A DNA stretch of 64,000 nt from Edaphobacter sp. (GCA_025462755.1 JAOAPF010000317.1:1-64000), one strand, 5' to 3'; shown: positions 1-10,182, numbered from the stretch's first letter. The notes: generated by a model not told the origin, from the letters alone. Translations and numbers: made by a program.

Positions 1-990
1 CCCCCTACTCCCTGCATTCTTCTCTCCGCCCACCTCGACACAGTCTTCCCCGCCCACACCCCCATAGAACCCGCAGAAGAAAAGGACACCGCACGCATCC
101 ACGCACCCGGCATCTGCGATAACGCCGCCGGCCTCACCGCGCTCCTGGCCATCGCCGCCGCATTACGCTACGCCAACATCACCCCGCCCATCCCCATCCT
201 CTTCGCCGCCAATGTAGGCGAAGAGGGCGAAGGTGACCTCCGCGGCATGCGCCACCTCTTCGAGCGCGGCCCCTATCGCCACCGTATCGCCGCCGCCATC
301 GCACTCGAAGGCGGCGGTACCTCCGCCGTCGTCACCCGCGCCCTCGGCAGCCTACGCTTCCGCATCACCATCACCGGCCCCGGCGGACACTCCTGGGCCG
401 ACGCCGGCACCCACAATCCCATCCTCCTCGTCAGCCAGGCCCTCGCCCGCATCGCCGCCCTCGAACTCCCCACGAATCCACTCACCACGATCAACGTGGG
501 CCACATCTCCGGCGGCACCTCCGTCAACTCCATCCCCGAGTCCGCCACCGCGCTCCTCGACATCCGCTCCGCCGACCCCGTCCAGCTCGTCGCCACCGCC
601 ACCTCTGTCCAACAGATCTTCGACGACATCGTCACTCCCGCCACCACACAAAAAACCACAATTCCACCACCAAAACTCCACATCGAAACCATCGGAAATC
701 GCCCCGCAGCCGCCCTGCCCGACGACTCCCCGCTGCTCCACACCCTCCGCGCCGTCGACCGCCACCTAACCCTCCGGACCGAACCCCGCCTCGGCTCCAC
801 CGACGCCAACATCCCTCTATCGCGCGGAGTCCCCGCCATAGCCATCGGCGGCGGAGGCCTCGGCGGAGGCATCCACACTCTCCAGGAGTGGTACGACCCC
901 ACCGGCCGCGAAACCGCCCTCCGCCGCATCCTCCTCACCCTCCTCGACACCGTACAAATCACCGCCGACTCCCACCCCACCCCTGTCTGA
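1..990 (+). CDS. M20-family metallopeptidase, 5'-truncated by window edge
   Basis: Frame 1 is open from base 1 (PPTPCILLSAHLDTVFPAHTPIEPAEEKDTARIHAPGICDNAAGLTALLAIAAALR...VGEEGEGDLRGMRHL). AHLDTVFP, the D-N-AAG motif and GEEGEGDLRG are M20 hallmarks; stop at 988-990. Confidence 0.85.
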   Translation, partial: PPTPCILLSAHLDTVFPAHTPIEPAEEKDTARIHAPGICDNAAGLTALLAIAAALRYANITPPIPILFAANVGEEGEGDLRGMRHLFERGPYRHRIAAAIALEGGGTSAVVTRALGSLRFRITITGPGGHSWADAGTHNPILLVSQALARIAALELPTNPLTTINVGHISGGTSVNSIPESATALLDIRSADPVQLVATATSVQQIFDDIVTPATTQKTTIPPPKLHIETIGNRPAAALPDDSPLLHTLRAVDRHLTLRTEPRLGSTDANIPLSRGVPAIAIGGGGLGGGIHTLQEWYDPTGRETALRRILLTLLDTVQITADSHPTPV

Positions 991-1157
991 TCCCTATCAT
1001 CTTCGCTTCTCCAGCTTCACTTTTTCACTCTTCGCTTCTCCAGCCTTCGTCTTCGGCTCTCTAGCCGACGTCTCTTCTCACAGTCGTCACCACTTTCTAA
1101 GCTTGTCCTTCTGAGCGCAGAAGAACCCCCGCATTTCGTTTTGCCTCTGCCTCTGGC

Positions 1158-1193
1158 TTTGCTTCTGCCTTTGCTTCTGCCTTTGCTTCTGCC
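1158..1193. repeat. Three perfect tandem copies of TTTGCTTCTGCC within a wider CT/G low-complexity tract
   Basis: Read directly: tttgcttctgcc x3 at 1158-1169, 1170-1181, 1182-1193, flanked by degenerate versions. Confidence 0.9.
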
Positions 1194-1660
1194 TTTGCCT
1201 TTCTTGTTGTCATCCTCGAAGGAGATCTGCTGTTCTATTGCCCTTCTGCTTTTGGGATTAGAGCGGGGCTTTACCGCCCCGCGTCCAGCCGCCGCCAAGC
1301 GGCCACCGCTGTGCCGAAGGCACGAGCGAAGCCCGAAGGGCGAATCAACTGATTATCGTTGTTGCTTTTGCCGTTGCATTTATTTTTCGTGTTTTCCGCC
1401 CAGAAATCACTTGTCAAGTCCCCAAACCATCTAACCCCAACGCTCTCAGCCACATACGCATGGCATGTTTACCCCCGCCAATCCGCTACAATTAAAGTAG
1501 CCCCTAAAATAACGAGACACGTTCTTTCTCATCTGAAATCAGGACCTTGCAGCTAAATGTCCGGAAATAGAGACTTTGGCACAAAAGTATACAGCTAAAC
1601 CGTCAAGTTTGAAGACTTTGCGCAAAATCCGACAGGTAGGGATATAACCGAAAGCGATAC

Positions 1661-3466
1661 ATGAAGCCTGTTAGACTCCACCTCGTGAAACCCCTCACTC
1701 TCAGCGCAATCCTCCTCCTGACCGCCGTCGCCCAGGCCCAGACCATGCCAGCCGACACGATCTACCTCCACGGCAACATCCTCACCGGTGCCCACCTCCG
1801 CCCCAACGACCCCTCACCAACCCCGGCCACGGTCACCGCGATCGCCATTACAAACGGAAAAATCATCGCCGCGGGAACCGACGGCGAGCTGCTCAAACTA
1901 AAGAGTCACAAGACAAAGGTCATCGACCTCCAGGGCGCCTTCGCGATGCCCGGCTTCAACGACGCCCACACCCACATCGGCGAAGCCGGCCGTCAAAAGC
2001 TGTCCGTCAACCTGGTCGGCGTCCACTCCCTCGCCGAGATGCAGCAGCGCATTCGCGCCTACGTCGCCACCGCGCAACCCGGCACCTGGATCCAGGGCGG
2101 AGGATGGGACCATACCCTCTGGCCAGACAGCAAACTCCCCTCCCGCACCGACCTCGACCTGGTCACCGCCGGCCACCCCGCCCTCTTGCGCCGCGTAGAC
2201 GGACACATGTCCGTAGCCAACTCCGCCGCCCTCGCCGCCGCCAACATCACCGCCGCCACCCCCGACCCCGCCGGCGCAAAGATCGACCGAGACGCATCCG
2301 GCAACCCCACCGGAATCCTCCGCGAAGCAGCCGCCTACGCCCTCGTCACGGTAAAAATTCCTCCGCCAAGCCTCGAACAACGCCGCCAGGCCCTCACCGT
2401 CGCCATCGCCGATATCCTCGCCAACGGCGTCACCAGCGTCCAGGACAACTCCGAGTGGGACGACTTCCTCGCCCTCGAAGAGCTCGAGCGTACCAACAAA
2501 CTCCCCCTCCGCATAGGCGAATGGATGGACTTCAACCAGCCCGTCGAGGTCCTCAAACAACGCCGCGCCAGCCACTCCAGCGACGATCTCCGCCTCCACC
2601 TGACCCAACTCAAGGGCTACATGGACGGCTCCCTCGGCTCCCGAACCGCCGCCATGCAAGAACCCTACTCCGACGACTCCGGAAACTCCGGACTCCCGCG
2701 CTACGAACAATCCAAGCTCAACCAGATGGCCGCCAAGCGCGCCGCCGCAGGCTTCCAACTGGGCTTCCACGCCATCGGAGACCGCGCCAATGCAATGGCC
2801 CTCAACGCCTTCGGAGTAGCCGATCAGGTCGCAACTCCCGCTCCCCAGCCGCTCGGAAACGGCCCTGACGCCCACGTGGTCACCAAGCCGGAGCAAGGCA
2901 CACCACCCCCCGCCGTCCTCCGCTTCCGGGTCGAACACGCCCAGGTTCTTCTCCCGAGCGACTTCGAGCGATTCGAAAAAGAAGGCGTCATCGCCTCCAT
3001 GCAACCCTCTCACCTGCTCACCGACATGAAATGGGCAACCGACCGCCTCGGCCCCGAACGCATCAAGTACGCCTACGCCTGGAAGTCCTTCCTCGACCAT
3101 CACGTCATTCTGGCCTTCGGCACCGACTACCCGGTCGAACTCATCAATCCCTTCCGCGGTCTCTACGCCGCCATCACCCGCCAAAACGAAGCCGGCACCC
3201 AGCCATTCCAGCCGCAGGAAAAGATCTCGCTCAACGAAGCGATCTACGCCTACACCCAGGCCTCCGCCTACGGCGAATTCCGTGAAAAAGTAAAAGGCCG
3301 CCTCGAACCCGGCTACCTCGGCGACCTCATCGTCCTCGACCGCGACATCACAGCCGCCTCACCTCAAGAACTCCTGCACACCAAAGTCCTCCGCACCGTC
3401 GTCAACGGCGAAACCGTCTACACAGCACCAGAGGCAACAGAACGCGCCACGAAGGCCCAAGACTAA
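1661..3466 (+). CDS. Amidohydrolase family protein (YtcJ-like), secreted
   Basis: 601 aa; signal peptide; GFNDAHTHIGEAG, GWDHTLWPDSKLPSRTDLD, GFHAIGDRANAMAL and FGTDYPVELINPFRGLYAA match YtcJ-type amidohydrolases. Confidence 0.88.
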   Translation: MKPVRLHLVKPLTLSAILLLTAVAQAQTMPADTIYLHGNILTGAHLRPNDPSPTPATVTAIAITNGKIIAAGTDGELLKLKSHKTKVIDLQGAFAMPGFNDAHTHIGEAGRQKLSVNLVGVHSLAEMQQRIRAYVATAQPGTWIQGGGWDHTLWPDSKLPSRTDLDLVTAGHPALLRRVDGHMSVANSAALAAANITAATPDPAGAKIDRDASGNPTGILREAAAYALVTVKIPPPSLEQRRQALTVAIADILANGVTSVQDNSEWDDFLALEELERTNKLPLRIGEWMDFNQPVEVLKQRRASHSSDDLRLHLTQLKGYMDGSLGSRTAAMQEPYSDDSGNSGLPRYEQSKLNQMAAKRAAAGFQLGFHAIGDRANAMALNAFGVADQVATPAPQPLGNGPDAHVVTKPEQGTPPPAVLRFRVEHAQVLLPSDFERFEKEGVIASMQPSHLLTDMKWATDRLGPERIKYAYAWKSFLDHHVILAFGTDYPVELINPFRGLYAAITRQNEAGTQPFQPQEKISLNEAIYAYTQASAYGEFREKVKGRLEPGYLGDLIVLDRDITAASPQELLHTKVLRTVVNGETVYTAPEATERATKAQD

Positions 3467-3467
3467 G

Positions 3468-4394
3468 TTGCCGCATCGACTCAGCGCCTCCACTCTGGCC
3501 CACATCCTGCTCCTGGCAGTCGTGTTCGTCTGGGGAACCACCTTCGTCCTCGTCAAAGACGCCCTCCAGGACGCCTCCCCCCTCCTCTTCAACCTCCTCC
3601 GCATGGCCCTCGCATTCATCGCTCTTGCCATCGTGAACCGCCGCCAACTTCGCCACATCAACCGTCACGCCCTCTACTCCGGCTTGATCGTCGGCCTCTT
3701 CCTCGCAGCCGGCTATCAGTTCCAGACCACCGGTCTCGCCCGCACCACCCCCGCGAAATCCGCCTTCATCACCGGCTTGGTCGTCGTCTTCGTCCCTCTC
3801 TTCACCATGGTCCCAGCCCTTCGTTCCGCAAACACCCCACCCCCACGCTGGACCACCGCCATCGGAGCCCTTCTCGCCTTCTCCGGCCTGCTCCTTCTCA
3901 CAACCCCAGCCGGCACCTCGCCGCAAAACCTCTTCGTCAGCATTGGCCCTGGAGATCTCCTGACGCTGGCCTGCGCCATAGCCTTCGCCGGACACCTCCT
4001 GTCCCTCGCCCACACCTCGCACCAGGTCCCCACCGGCCAACTCGCGACTCTCCAGATCGGCGTAGCCGCTCTGATCATCGCGATCACGTTGCCCTTAGGC
4101 GGAAAACCTCATCTATCTCTCACCCCCCGACTTTTCGTAGCTCTCGCCGTTACCAGCCTCCTTGCCACCGCAGCCGCGTTCACCATCCAAAGCTGGTCCC
4201 AGCAGCACCTCCCACCGACTCACACCGCTATCCTCCTCACCCTCGAACCAGTATTCGCCTGCCTGACCTCGTACCTCGTACTGCATGAGCATCTTGGCAG
4301 CCGCTCTCTCCTGGGAGCATTGCTCATCCTCCTCGGAATCGCCGTCACTGAACTACTTTCCGCAGCCGTCCCACTCCCCACCCACCCGCCATAG
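3468..4394 (+). CDS. DMT-superfamily (EamA) transporter
   Basis: 308 aa, TTG start, multiple TM segments; WGTTFVLVKDALQDASPLLFNLLRMALA and the C-terminal EPVFACLTSYLVLHEHLGSRSLLGALLILLGI are EamA signatures. Confidence 0.88.
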   Translation: MPHRLSASTLAHILLLAVVFVWGTTFVLVKDALQDASPLLFNLLRMALAFIALAIVNRRQLRHINRHALYSGLIVGLFLAAGYQFQTTGLARTTPAKSAFITGLVVVFVPLFTMVPALRSANTPPPRWTTAIGALLAFSGLLLLTTPAGTSPQNLFVSIGPGDLLTLACAIAFAGHLLSLAHTSHQVPTGQLATLQIGVAALIIAITLPLGGKPHLSLTPRLFVALAVTSLLATAAAFTIQSWSQQHLPPTHTAILLTLEPVFACLTSYLVLHEHLGSRSLLGALLILLGIAVTELLSAAVPLPTHPP

Positions 4395-4554
4395 GTTTCA
4401 GAAGACTTTTGCCCTTAATTTGCGTCTAACCCACCTGCGGAGTCGCTTTGTCCCAAGCGGATACAACAGGGCGGAACAGCGACTATACTTAAGATTCATG
4501 CCGTGCAATCGTCCGGCGCATAGAAACGCACAACAAATGAGGTCAGATCTACTG

Positions 4555-6213
4555 ATGGATACACCAAATAACACTCCCCCCACTTTGCTTGAGCGCATCC
4601 GCAGCCGCCGCCTCGCCACGACGTTCACTCTCCTCGCGACCTTGTCCGTAGGCATTCTCGCGGGCTCGGTTCTCACACGCAAGGTTAGCGGCAAAGAGCA
4701 GTCCAGCGTCAACTCCTCCGACGCCCGCCCTCTCATCGTTCCTTCCCCAGTGGCCCTCTCCAACGGCTTTTCGCAGATCGTCAAACAAGTCGGTCCCGCC
4801 GTCGTGAACATCAACACAGAGGAACTGCCCAAGCCCGCTGCCAAGCAGCGCAGACGCGGTGGTCAACGGCTTCCTCAGCCAAACAATCCAAATGGCGATG
4901 ACGACAACCAGCAGACTCCGGGCGATATGCAGGACTTCTTCAACCGCTTCTTCGGCGGACAGGGCGGTGACGATGGCGATGGGGGTGCCGGCGGAGAACG
5001 CCGTGCTCTCGGCTCCGGATTCATCGTCGATGGCCGCGGCTACATCATCACCAACAACCACGTGGTCGATAAAGCCGACAAGATTTACGTCAGGCTCTCC
5101 AGTGATCCCGACGATGCCGGCGACCCGGGCCGTGCTGCCACTGTAATCGGGGTCGATAAGGACACCGATATCGCCGTCATCAAGATTGACACGAAAGAAC
5201 CTCTTCCCACCGTCAAACTCGGCAATTCCGACGGCGCACAAGTAGGAGATTGGGTTCTCGCCATCGGCAGTCCTTTCTCGCTGTCGAAGACAGTAACCGC
5301 AGGCATCATCTCCGCCAAGAACCGCAGTATCGAAGAGGCCAGCGCCAACGGTGTCTCCCAGACGCAGTTCCAGAGGTTTATTCAAACCGATGCTGCCATT
5401 AACCCCGGTAACTCCGGAGGTCCGCTCGTCGACATGGCCGGTCAGGTTGTCGGCATGAACACTGCCATCTACACCCAGTCCATGGGCTCCCAGGGTGTTG
5501 GCTTCGCCATGCCCGCCAACATCATCGCAAGCGTCTACAACATGCTCATCGGACCCGAACATAAGGTCGTTCGCGGCTCCATTGGCATCCAGTTCCAAAC
5601 CGCGCAGTCGTCGGCAGTCGGTCGTGTTTATGGGTTTACGAACGGCGTGATCGTCGGCGTCGTCACCCCCAACGGTGGCGCTGCAAAGGCGGGCCTCCAA
5701 GCCGGCGACGTTCTCGTCTCGATAGACGGTCGCAATATCAAGGATGGCGACGATTTGGTGAATGATATCTCTGCTCGCCACGTCGGTTCAACCGTCAAGA
5801 TCGGTTACATGCGCGATGGGAAACAGAACACCGCGAACGTCGTCATCGGAGACCGTGCCAAGACCTACGCCGACATCACCGGCCAGCAGGACGAGCCGGC
5901 TGCGCCACAGGAAGCAGATGCCGGAGAAGGCAAGCTTGGTATCACCGTCGCAGCCATTCCTCCCGCAATAGTGGCAAAGACCGGCATCAAAGGCGGTGTG
6001 ATTATCACCAACGTTCGTCCCGGCTCCTTTGCCGACGAGATTGGCCTCGGCAAGAGCGCGATCATCACAGCAATCAACCGCAAACCAGTCACGGACGAAG
6101 CCAGTTATCGCGCTATCGTCTCGACGCTCAAATCCAAGGATGACGTTGTCTTTGTCATTCAGTCGCCCACCCAGAAGAACCTGAATTCCTACGTGGGCGG
6201 AACGCTTCCGTAG
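4555..6213 (+). CDS. degP: Do-like trypsin-like serine protease with PDZ domains (DegP/HtrA family)
   Basis: GSGFIVDGRGYIITNNHVV, DTDIAVIKID and NPGNSGGPLVDMAGQVVGMN, followed by two PDZ-like regions. Start at ATG 4555 preferred over the 4285 ORF start, which overlaps the upstream gene. Confidence 0.9.
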   Translation: MDTPNNTPPTLLERIRSRRLATTFTLLATLSVGILAGSVLTRKVSGKEQSSVNSSDARPLIVPSPVALSNGFSQIVKQVGPAVVNINTEELPKPAAKQRRRGGQRLPQPNNPNGDDDNQQTPGDMQDFFNRFFGGQGGDDGDGGAGGERRALGSGFIVDGRGYIITNNHVVDKADKIYVRLSSDPDDAGDPGRAATVIGVDKDTDIAVIKIDTKEPLPTVKLGNSDGAQVGDWVLAIGSPFSLSKTVTAGIISAKNRSIEEASANGVSQTQFQRFIQTDAAINPGNSGGPLVDMAGQVVGMNTAIYTQSMGSQGVGFAMPANIIASVYNMLIGPEHKVVRGSIGIQFQTAQSSAVGRVYGFTNGVIVGVVTPNGGAAKAGLQAGDVLVSIDGRNIKDGDDLVNDISARHVGSTVKIGYMRDGKQNTANVVIGDRAKTYADITGQQDEPAAPQEADAGEGKLGITVAAIPPAIVAKTGIKGGVIITNVRPGSFADEIGLGKSAIITAINRKPVTDEASYRAIVSTLKSKDDVVFVIQSPTQKNLNSYVGGTLP

Positions 6214-6224
6214 CTCAGTTCGGA

Positions 6225-6267
6225 GTACAAGTAGCGGCGCTGCTTCAACTTACGCCGCTACTTGTAC
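6225..6267. terminator. Perfect 15-bp inverted repeat after degP; no T-run, so a putative terminator or stabiliser
   Basis: GTACAAGTAGCGGCG (6225-6239) and CGCCGCTACTTGTAC (6253-6267). Confidence 0.6.
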
Positions 6268-6424
6268 CCAACCAACTCGCCCAAATACGCGGCACAAAAG
6301 ATGTAGCTGAATTGGTCAACCTTTTGTTGCCATAAGCGATCCTATCCATATACTCTAGCCACACACAGCAATGGCTGGGTTTTGTGGATTTTGCTCGATA
6401 CTCGACCCAAGGTGATGTCCGATT

Positions 6425-6826
6425 ATGAAGTTTGGTAAAGCATTTCTGAGTTCGGCTCTGCTACTGTCCGCCTCGTTACCATGCTTGGCATCGACCCATG
6501 CGCGTCGTGGCCCTACCTCTCCTAAGCTCTTCAATAAGCGTTCGAAAGCGAGCAAACCCGCACCTCAGCGCGCAATCGACGACGCCCGTGCTTCCCAGAT
6601 TCAGACCTCACTGATCAAATCGGGTTATCTTTCCGGTCAGGCTTCAGGACATTGGGACGCCGGCACCGAAGCCGCCATGCAGAAATTCCAGAGCGATAAC
6701 GGCTGGCAGACGAAACTAATTCCCGACTCGCGCGCCATCATTAAGCTTGGTCTTGGACCAGCCCAGGACTCCAGTCAGAGCACCTCTGCAGCAACATCTC
6801 CCGTATCCGGCGTCATGTCCAAATAG
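6425..6826 (+). CDS. Secreted peptidoglycan-binding (PG_binding_1-like) domain protein
   Basis: 133 aa; signal peptide; SLIKSGYLSGQASGHWDAGTEAAMQKFQSDNGW resembles the PG-binding repeat. Confidence 0.7.
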   Translation: MKFGKAFLSSALLLSASLPCLASTHARRGPTSPKLFNKRSKASKPAPQRAIDDARASQIQTSLIKSGYLSGQASGHWDAGTEAAMQKFQSDNGWQTKLIPDSRAIIKLGLGPAQDSSQSTSAATSPVSGVMSK

Positions 6827-6862
6827 AAGGTTTACTTCGCGTGTCATTCGCACCGACATCGA

Positions 6863-7876
6863 TCAACGTTGTCCGTGTGCTCCAAGGGTAAACACGTGGT
6901 CCTTCACATCCTCACTCGTTATCGGGAGATTGCCTGCCGCCCTCCCCAGAGCGCCGCTCTCCAGCCACATCCGGAGCCAATAATAATGATGTAGCCTCAC
7001 CAGACGTGACGCTACCGGCTGCTTCTGTTCCAGGATCGCAGTGATTTTTGCCTCCATCGCATCCTTATCTTCGACCGCTTCTAGCTTCATCTCCACCCCA
7101 TCGCAAGTGAGCAGCCTGCTTCGCGCAGCTTCGAACGAAGCACCTTCTACCACTCCACTCTCCACCTTCAACTCTGTCATCTGCTCTGTCGCAAACGCAG
7201 CCGAGGCATCCAATCGATCCGCAAAGCCCAGGTATAGTATCCGTGATCCCGCGACACGCAGAGGCAGCAGCCCAAATTTTTCGATAAACACCTTCGGCAG
7301 CACCAGAGCCATCGCCTCCGGAGAGAATCCCTCCGTCGTCAGCACCGGACATCCCCATTGCATACTCAGCCCACGCACGATCTGTTCCGCCTCCAGGCCG
7401 CATTCACTCATAAGCCATTCGCCGATTCGCCCCGTACCGCTCTCTCGCTGCGCCGCCAGCGCTTTTTGCAGTTGCGGGTGGGTAATCCATCCCTGCGCCA
7501 GCATCAACAAACCAAGTGGAACTCTGTGGCGATGCGGAGTTGGCGAAAGTGCTCCCCCATCCGCCAGTTCGCGCCGCACCGCTGTCCGTACCATTGCAAG
7601 CACGCAGCGCCCGCTGCAGCCCCACTGTGCTTCGAAGATCGGCCGTCGGCGATTTCGCCAGGGCATCGTCCATCCGTTCGTGCACTCTGCATTGCCGCAG
7701 GATCTCCGCTGCTGTACCTGCCTCAGCGATGCAGGCAGCCCCAAACCATCCAGGCCGGCAACGTTTTTCGACGGCCTGTATTCGTCCTCCTCCCAGGCCG
7801 TTCCATTGGTTATTCGTGTGTCTTGTATCAACGCATTGGCCTCTGTAACTCCGGTCTTCCTCATTAGAAAAGGCAT
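6863..7876 (-). CDS. MshEN-like domain protein with Cys-rich N-terminal head
   Basis: 337 aa; VPLGLLMLAQGWITHPQLQKALAAQRESGTGRIGEWLMSECGLEAEQIVRGLSMQWGCPV resembles the GspE/MshE N-terminal domain; no ATPase domain. N-terminal CGNAEC...WGCSGRC. Overlaps the 3' end of fliN by 13 nt. Confidence 0.6.
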   Translation of the reverse strand: MPFLMRKTGVTEANALIQDTRITNGTAWEEDEYRPSKNVAGLDGLGLPASLRQVQQRRSCGNAECTNGWTMPWRNRRRPIFEAQWGCSGRCVLAMVRTAVRRELADGGALSPTPHRHRVPLGLLMLAQGWITHPQLQKALAAQRESGTGRIGEWLMSECGLEAEQIVRGLSMQWGCPVLTTEGFSPEAMALVLPKVFIEKFGLLPLRVAGSRILYLGFADRLDASAAFATEQMTELKVESGVVEGASFEAARSRLLTCDGVEMKLEAVEDKDAMEAKITAILEQKQPVASRLVRLHHYYWLRMWLESGALGRAAGNLPITSEDVKDHVFTLGAHGQR

Positions 7877-8190
7877 CGTATACTCTCCAGTCTCAGTTGC
7901 GGCGTCGCCACCTCGGTAATACGCAGGGCAAAGTTGCCGTTGACCACGACCACCTCGCCTCGTGCCACAATCCTGTCGCCGACTACCAGGTCGACGGGCT
8001 CCGACACATGCCTGTCCAACTCCACTACATCCCCTGGCCCCAGTTCCAGAACCTCGCGCAGGGGCATCTCACGCGAGCCGAACTGTAATGTTGCATCCAG
8101 CTCTATGTCGCACAGCAAACCGATTCCCGGATCAACTCCAACAACCTCATCCGTACCCGTCACCTTTTCCATCACGTCGTCCTTTCTCAA
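7864..8190 (-). CDS. fliN: Flagellar motor switch protein FliN (SpoA domain)
   Basis: 108 aa; LQFGSREMPLREVLELGPGDVVELDRHVSEPVDLVVGDRIVARGEVVVVNGNFALRITEV. Confidence 0.92.
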   Translation of the reverse strand: MRKDDVMEKVTGTDEVVGVDPGIGLLCDIELDATLQFGSREMPLREVLELGPGDVVELDRHVSEPVDLVVGDRIVARGEVVVVNGNFALRITEVATPQLRLESIRCLF

Positions 8191-9200
8191 TTCACACTCA
8201 TCGTCTCGTCGATACTCTGGCCGCCCGAGGCGTCATTCTGATCGTCGTTGTCATTCGCATACTCAAGCTGCGCTCCGCGGTGCTCTCCCGTCCGCACCGG
8301 ATGCGCCCGTCCAAATTGCAACCCGCCTACGCGCAGCTCCGAGGTCGAATGCTTTGGCAGAGGAAGACGCAGAACTGTTCCTGGCTCTAGCGCCGCCAGT
8401 TCACTCGCTCGCAGACGCATCATAGGAAACTGCAGCACGGCGCCGATCTTCGCCTCTCCCATAAGCTCACGTATCCTTGCGTGAGCTTCCTTCGACCGTC
8501 TCTTCGGACGATCACCCTCAGAGATCAACCGCCGTAGAATCGCATTTAGAACAACCGCCGGCAGACACAGATTCATTGCACCCTGCGCCTCCGGCATCCG
8601 CGCCTCGAAGCTCACGCACAATGTCTTCTCTCCGGCAGTCAGCATCCGGGGCACCGTGGGCTCCGACTCCCGCTTCTCAAAAACGAACTCCAACCCGACC
8701 GACTGCCAGGCCAGGTTCAACTCCTGCACTGCCATCTGCACTACCGACGTCAGAATCGCTTCCTCGATATCAGTTAGTTCCCGCGTCGGCCATGCTCGCC
8801 CCACTCCGCCCAGCAGGACATCCACAATAGGCGATGCCAGTGCCAGCTCGAGCTCCAGGAGTCCTACTGCGCCTAGAGGCTCCAACCGAATGGAACAAAT
8901 GTAGCTGGGCGAGGAAAGCCGTTCGAGAAACTCGCTGAACGGCAACTGTTCCCCCGCGACCAATTTCATCTTGAATGGAGTCCGCAACCAGGCACTCATC
9001 GTGTGCATCAGGTTGCGTGCAAACAGATCGTTCACTGAGCTGATCGCCCGCATCTGATCGTTGCTGATCTGGCCCGCCCGGCTGTAGTCATACCGCTCCA
9101 GAAGAGCTTCACTTGCCAGTCCTGCTGTCGGCTCTGAGACGCTCGCCCCAGCAGCCGCAAACAGTGCATCAATGTCTCCCTGCCCTAGCTGCTTTCCCAT
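8187..9200 (-). CDS. fliM: Flagellar motor switch protein FliM
   Basis: 337 aa; MGKQLGQGDIDALFAA, YDYSRAGQISNDQMRAI, C-terminal SpoA-like region; adjacent to fliN. Confidence 0.93.
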   Translation of the reverse strand: MGKQLGQGDIDALFAAAGASVSEPTAGLASEALLERYDYSRAGQISNDQMRAISSVNDLFARNLMHTMSAWLRTPFKMKLVAGEQLPFSEFLERLSSPSYICSIRLEPLGAVGLLELELALASPIVDVLLGGVGRAWPTRELTDIEEAILTSVVQMAVQELNLAWQSVGLEFVFEKRESEPTVPRMLTAGEKTLCVSFEARMPEAQGAMNLCLPAVVLNAILRRLISEGDRPKRRSKEAHARIRELMGEAKIGAVLQFPMMRLRASELAALEPGTVLRLPLPKHSTSELRVGGLQFGRAHPVRTGEHRGAQLEYANDNDDQNDASGGQSIDETMSVN

Positions 9201-9248
9201 GCCTTCCCTTCTTTGGTTAGAGGTCTCTCATTAAGTTCAACGCACAGC

Positions 9249-10124
9249 CTACCGCTTCGAATTGTTCGACGTGACCCCCTCGGTCGAATTGCTACCGCGC
9301 AGAGTGGCAAGCGCCGTTCGCAGCCGCAAGACTGCCGAGGAATGAATCTGCGAAACCCTTGACTCCACGACGCCCAACGTCAGCCCGATCTCTTTCATGG
9401 TCAGTTCTTCGTAGTAATAGAGCGTCAGCACCATCCGTTCCTTCTCCGGCAGCTCGTCGATAGCGTCGGCGAGACGCTGTTTCATCTCGCCCTTCAAGCA
9501 ACGAAAGAGCGGATCGTCCTCGGGCGAGCCCGGAATATACGCCAGCTCTTCATCACCCGAATCCTCCGACCGTTCCATGTGCAAACTGCCAATCTCAAGC
9601 CCCTTCAGGTCGCCCAGCAGCAGCTGATACTCCGCGAGGGTCAACTCCATCTCCTTGGCAATCTCCTGCTCCGATGGCGCTCGACCCATCCGATGGGTTA
9701 CCGAACGTATCGCCTCCTCGACAGCCCGGCCCTTGCGCCGTAGTTCTCGTGGACTCCAGTCCAAAGTTCGCAACGAATCAAGAATCGCGCCGCGAATTCT
9801 GAACTGCGCGTAGCTCTTGAATTGCACTTTCTTCGTGTGGTCGAACTTTGAGAAGGCATCGATCAACCCGACGACGCCGGCCGAAACCAAATCGTCCAGC
9901 TCCACATGCTGCGGCAGCCGTTCATGGATTCTCCGTGCCAGAAAACGTACCGTCGGCAGGTGTTCCATCAGCACCAAATCCCGTTCCGTCGCGCTGCCAT
10001 CATCGATAGTTGCTGTCGCTTCCAGATCATTACCCGAAAATGGAGCGAACACCGCTGCCTTGGCCAACGCTGCGTCGTGCAATCCCTGCAAAATCTGTAC
10101 TGGAACCGAACTGTTTCTGCTCAT
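9249..10124 (-). CDS. fliA: RNA polymerase sigma-28 factor FliA
   Basis: VRFLARRIHERLPQHVELDDLVSAGVVGLIDAFSKFD, LDWSPRELRRKGR and ELPEKERMVLTLYYYEELTMKEIGLTLGVVESRVSQIHSSAVLRLR. ORF extends to 10151; ATG at 10124 preferred. Confidence 0.93.
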   Translation of the reverse strand: MSRNSSVPVQILQGLHDAALAKAAVFAPFSGNDLEATATIDDGSATERDLVLMEHLPTVRFLARRIHERLPQHVELDDLVSAGVVGLIDAFSKFDHTKKVQFKSYAQFRIRGAILDSLRTLDWSPRELRRKGRAVEEAIRSVTHRMGRAPSEQEIAKEMELTLAEYQLLLGDLKGLEIGSLHMERSEDSGDEELAYIPGSPEDDPLFRCLKGEMKQRLADAIDELPEKERMVLTLYYYEELTMKEIGLTLGVVESRVSQIHSSAVLRLRTALATLRGSNSTEGVTSNNSKR

Positions 10125-10182
10125 GACTTTCTCCCCTGTCCTCGTCTGCAATTACGTCCTCCTGTGTCGAATCGATACCGCT

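Noticed and set aside
1017-1298. Lys/Arg-rich 93-aa ORF (KGRSKGRSKGRSKARGRGK)
   Set aside because: Encoded by the 12-bp CT/G tandem repeat; looks like translated low complexity, not a gene.
1898-3184. 428-aa minus-strand ORF antisense to the amidohydrolase
   Set aside because: Low-complexity Gly/Val/Ala/Glu composition typical of the shadow frame of a GC-rich gene; the plus-strand frame has clear family motifs.
4549-5781. 410-aa minus-strand ORF antisense to degP
   Set aside because: Shadow ORF; no recognisable domain, and the sense strand is an unambiguous HtrA protease.
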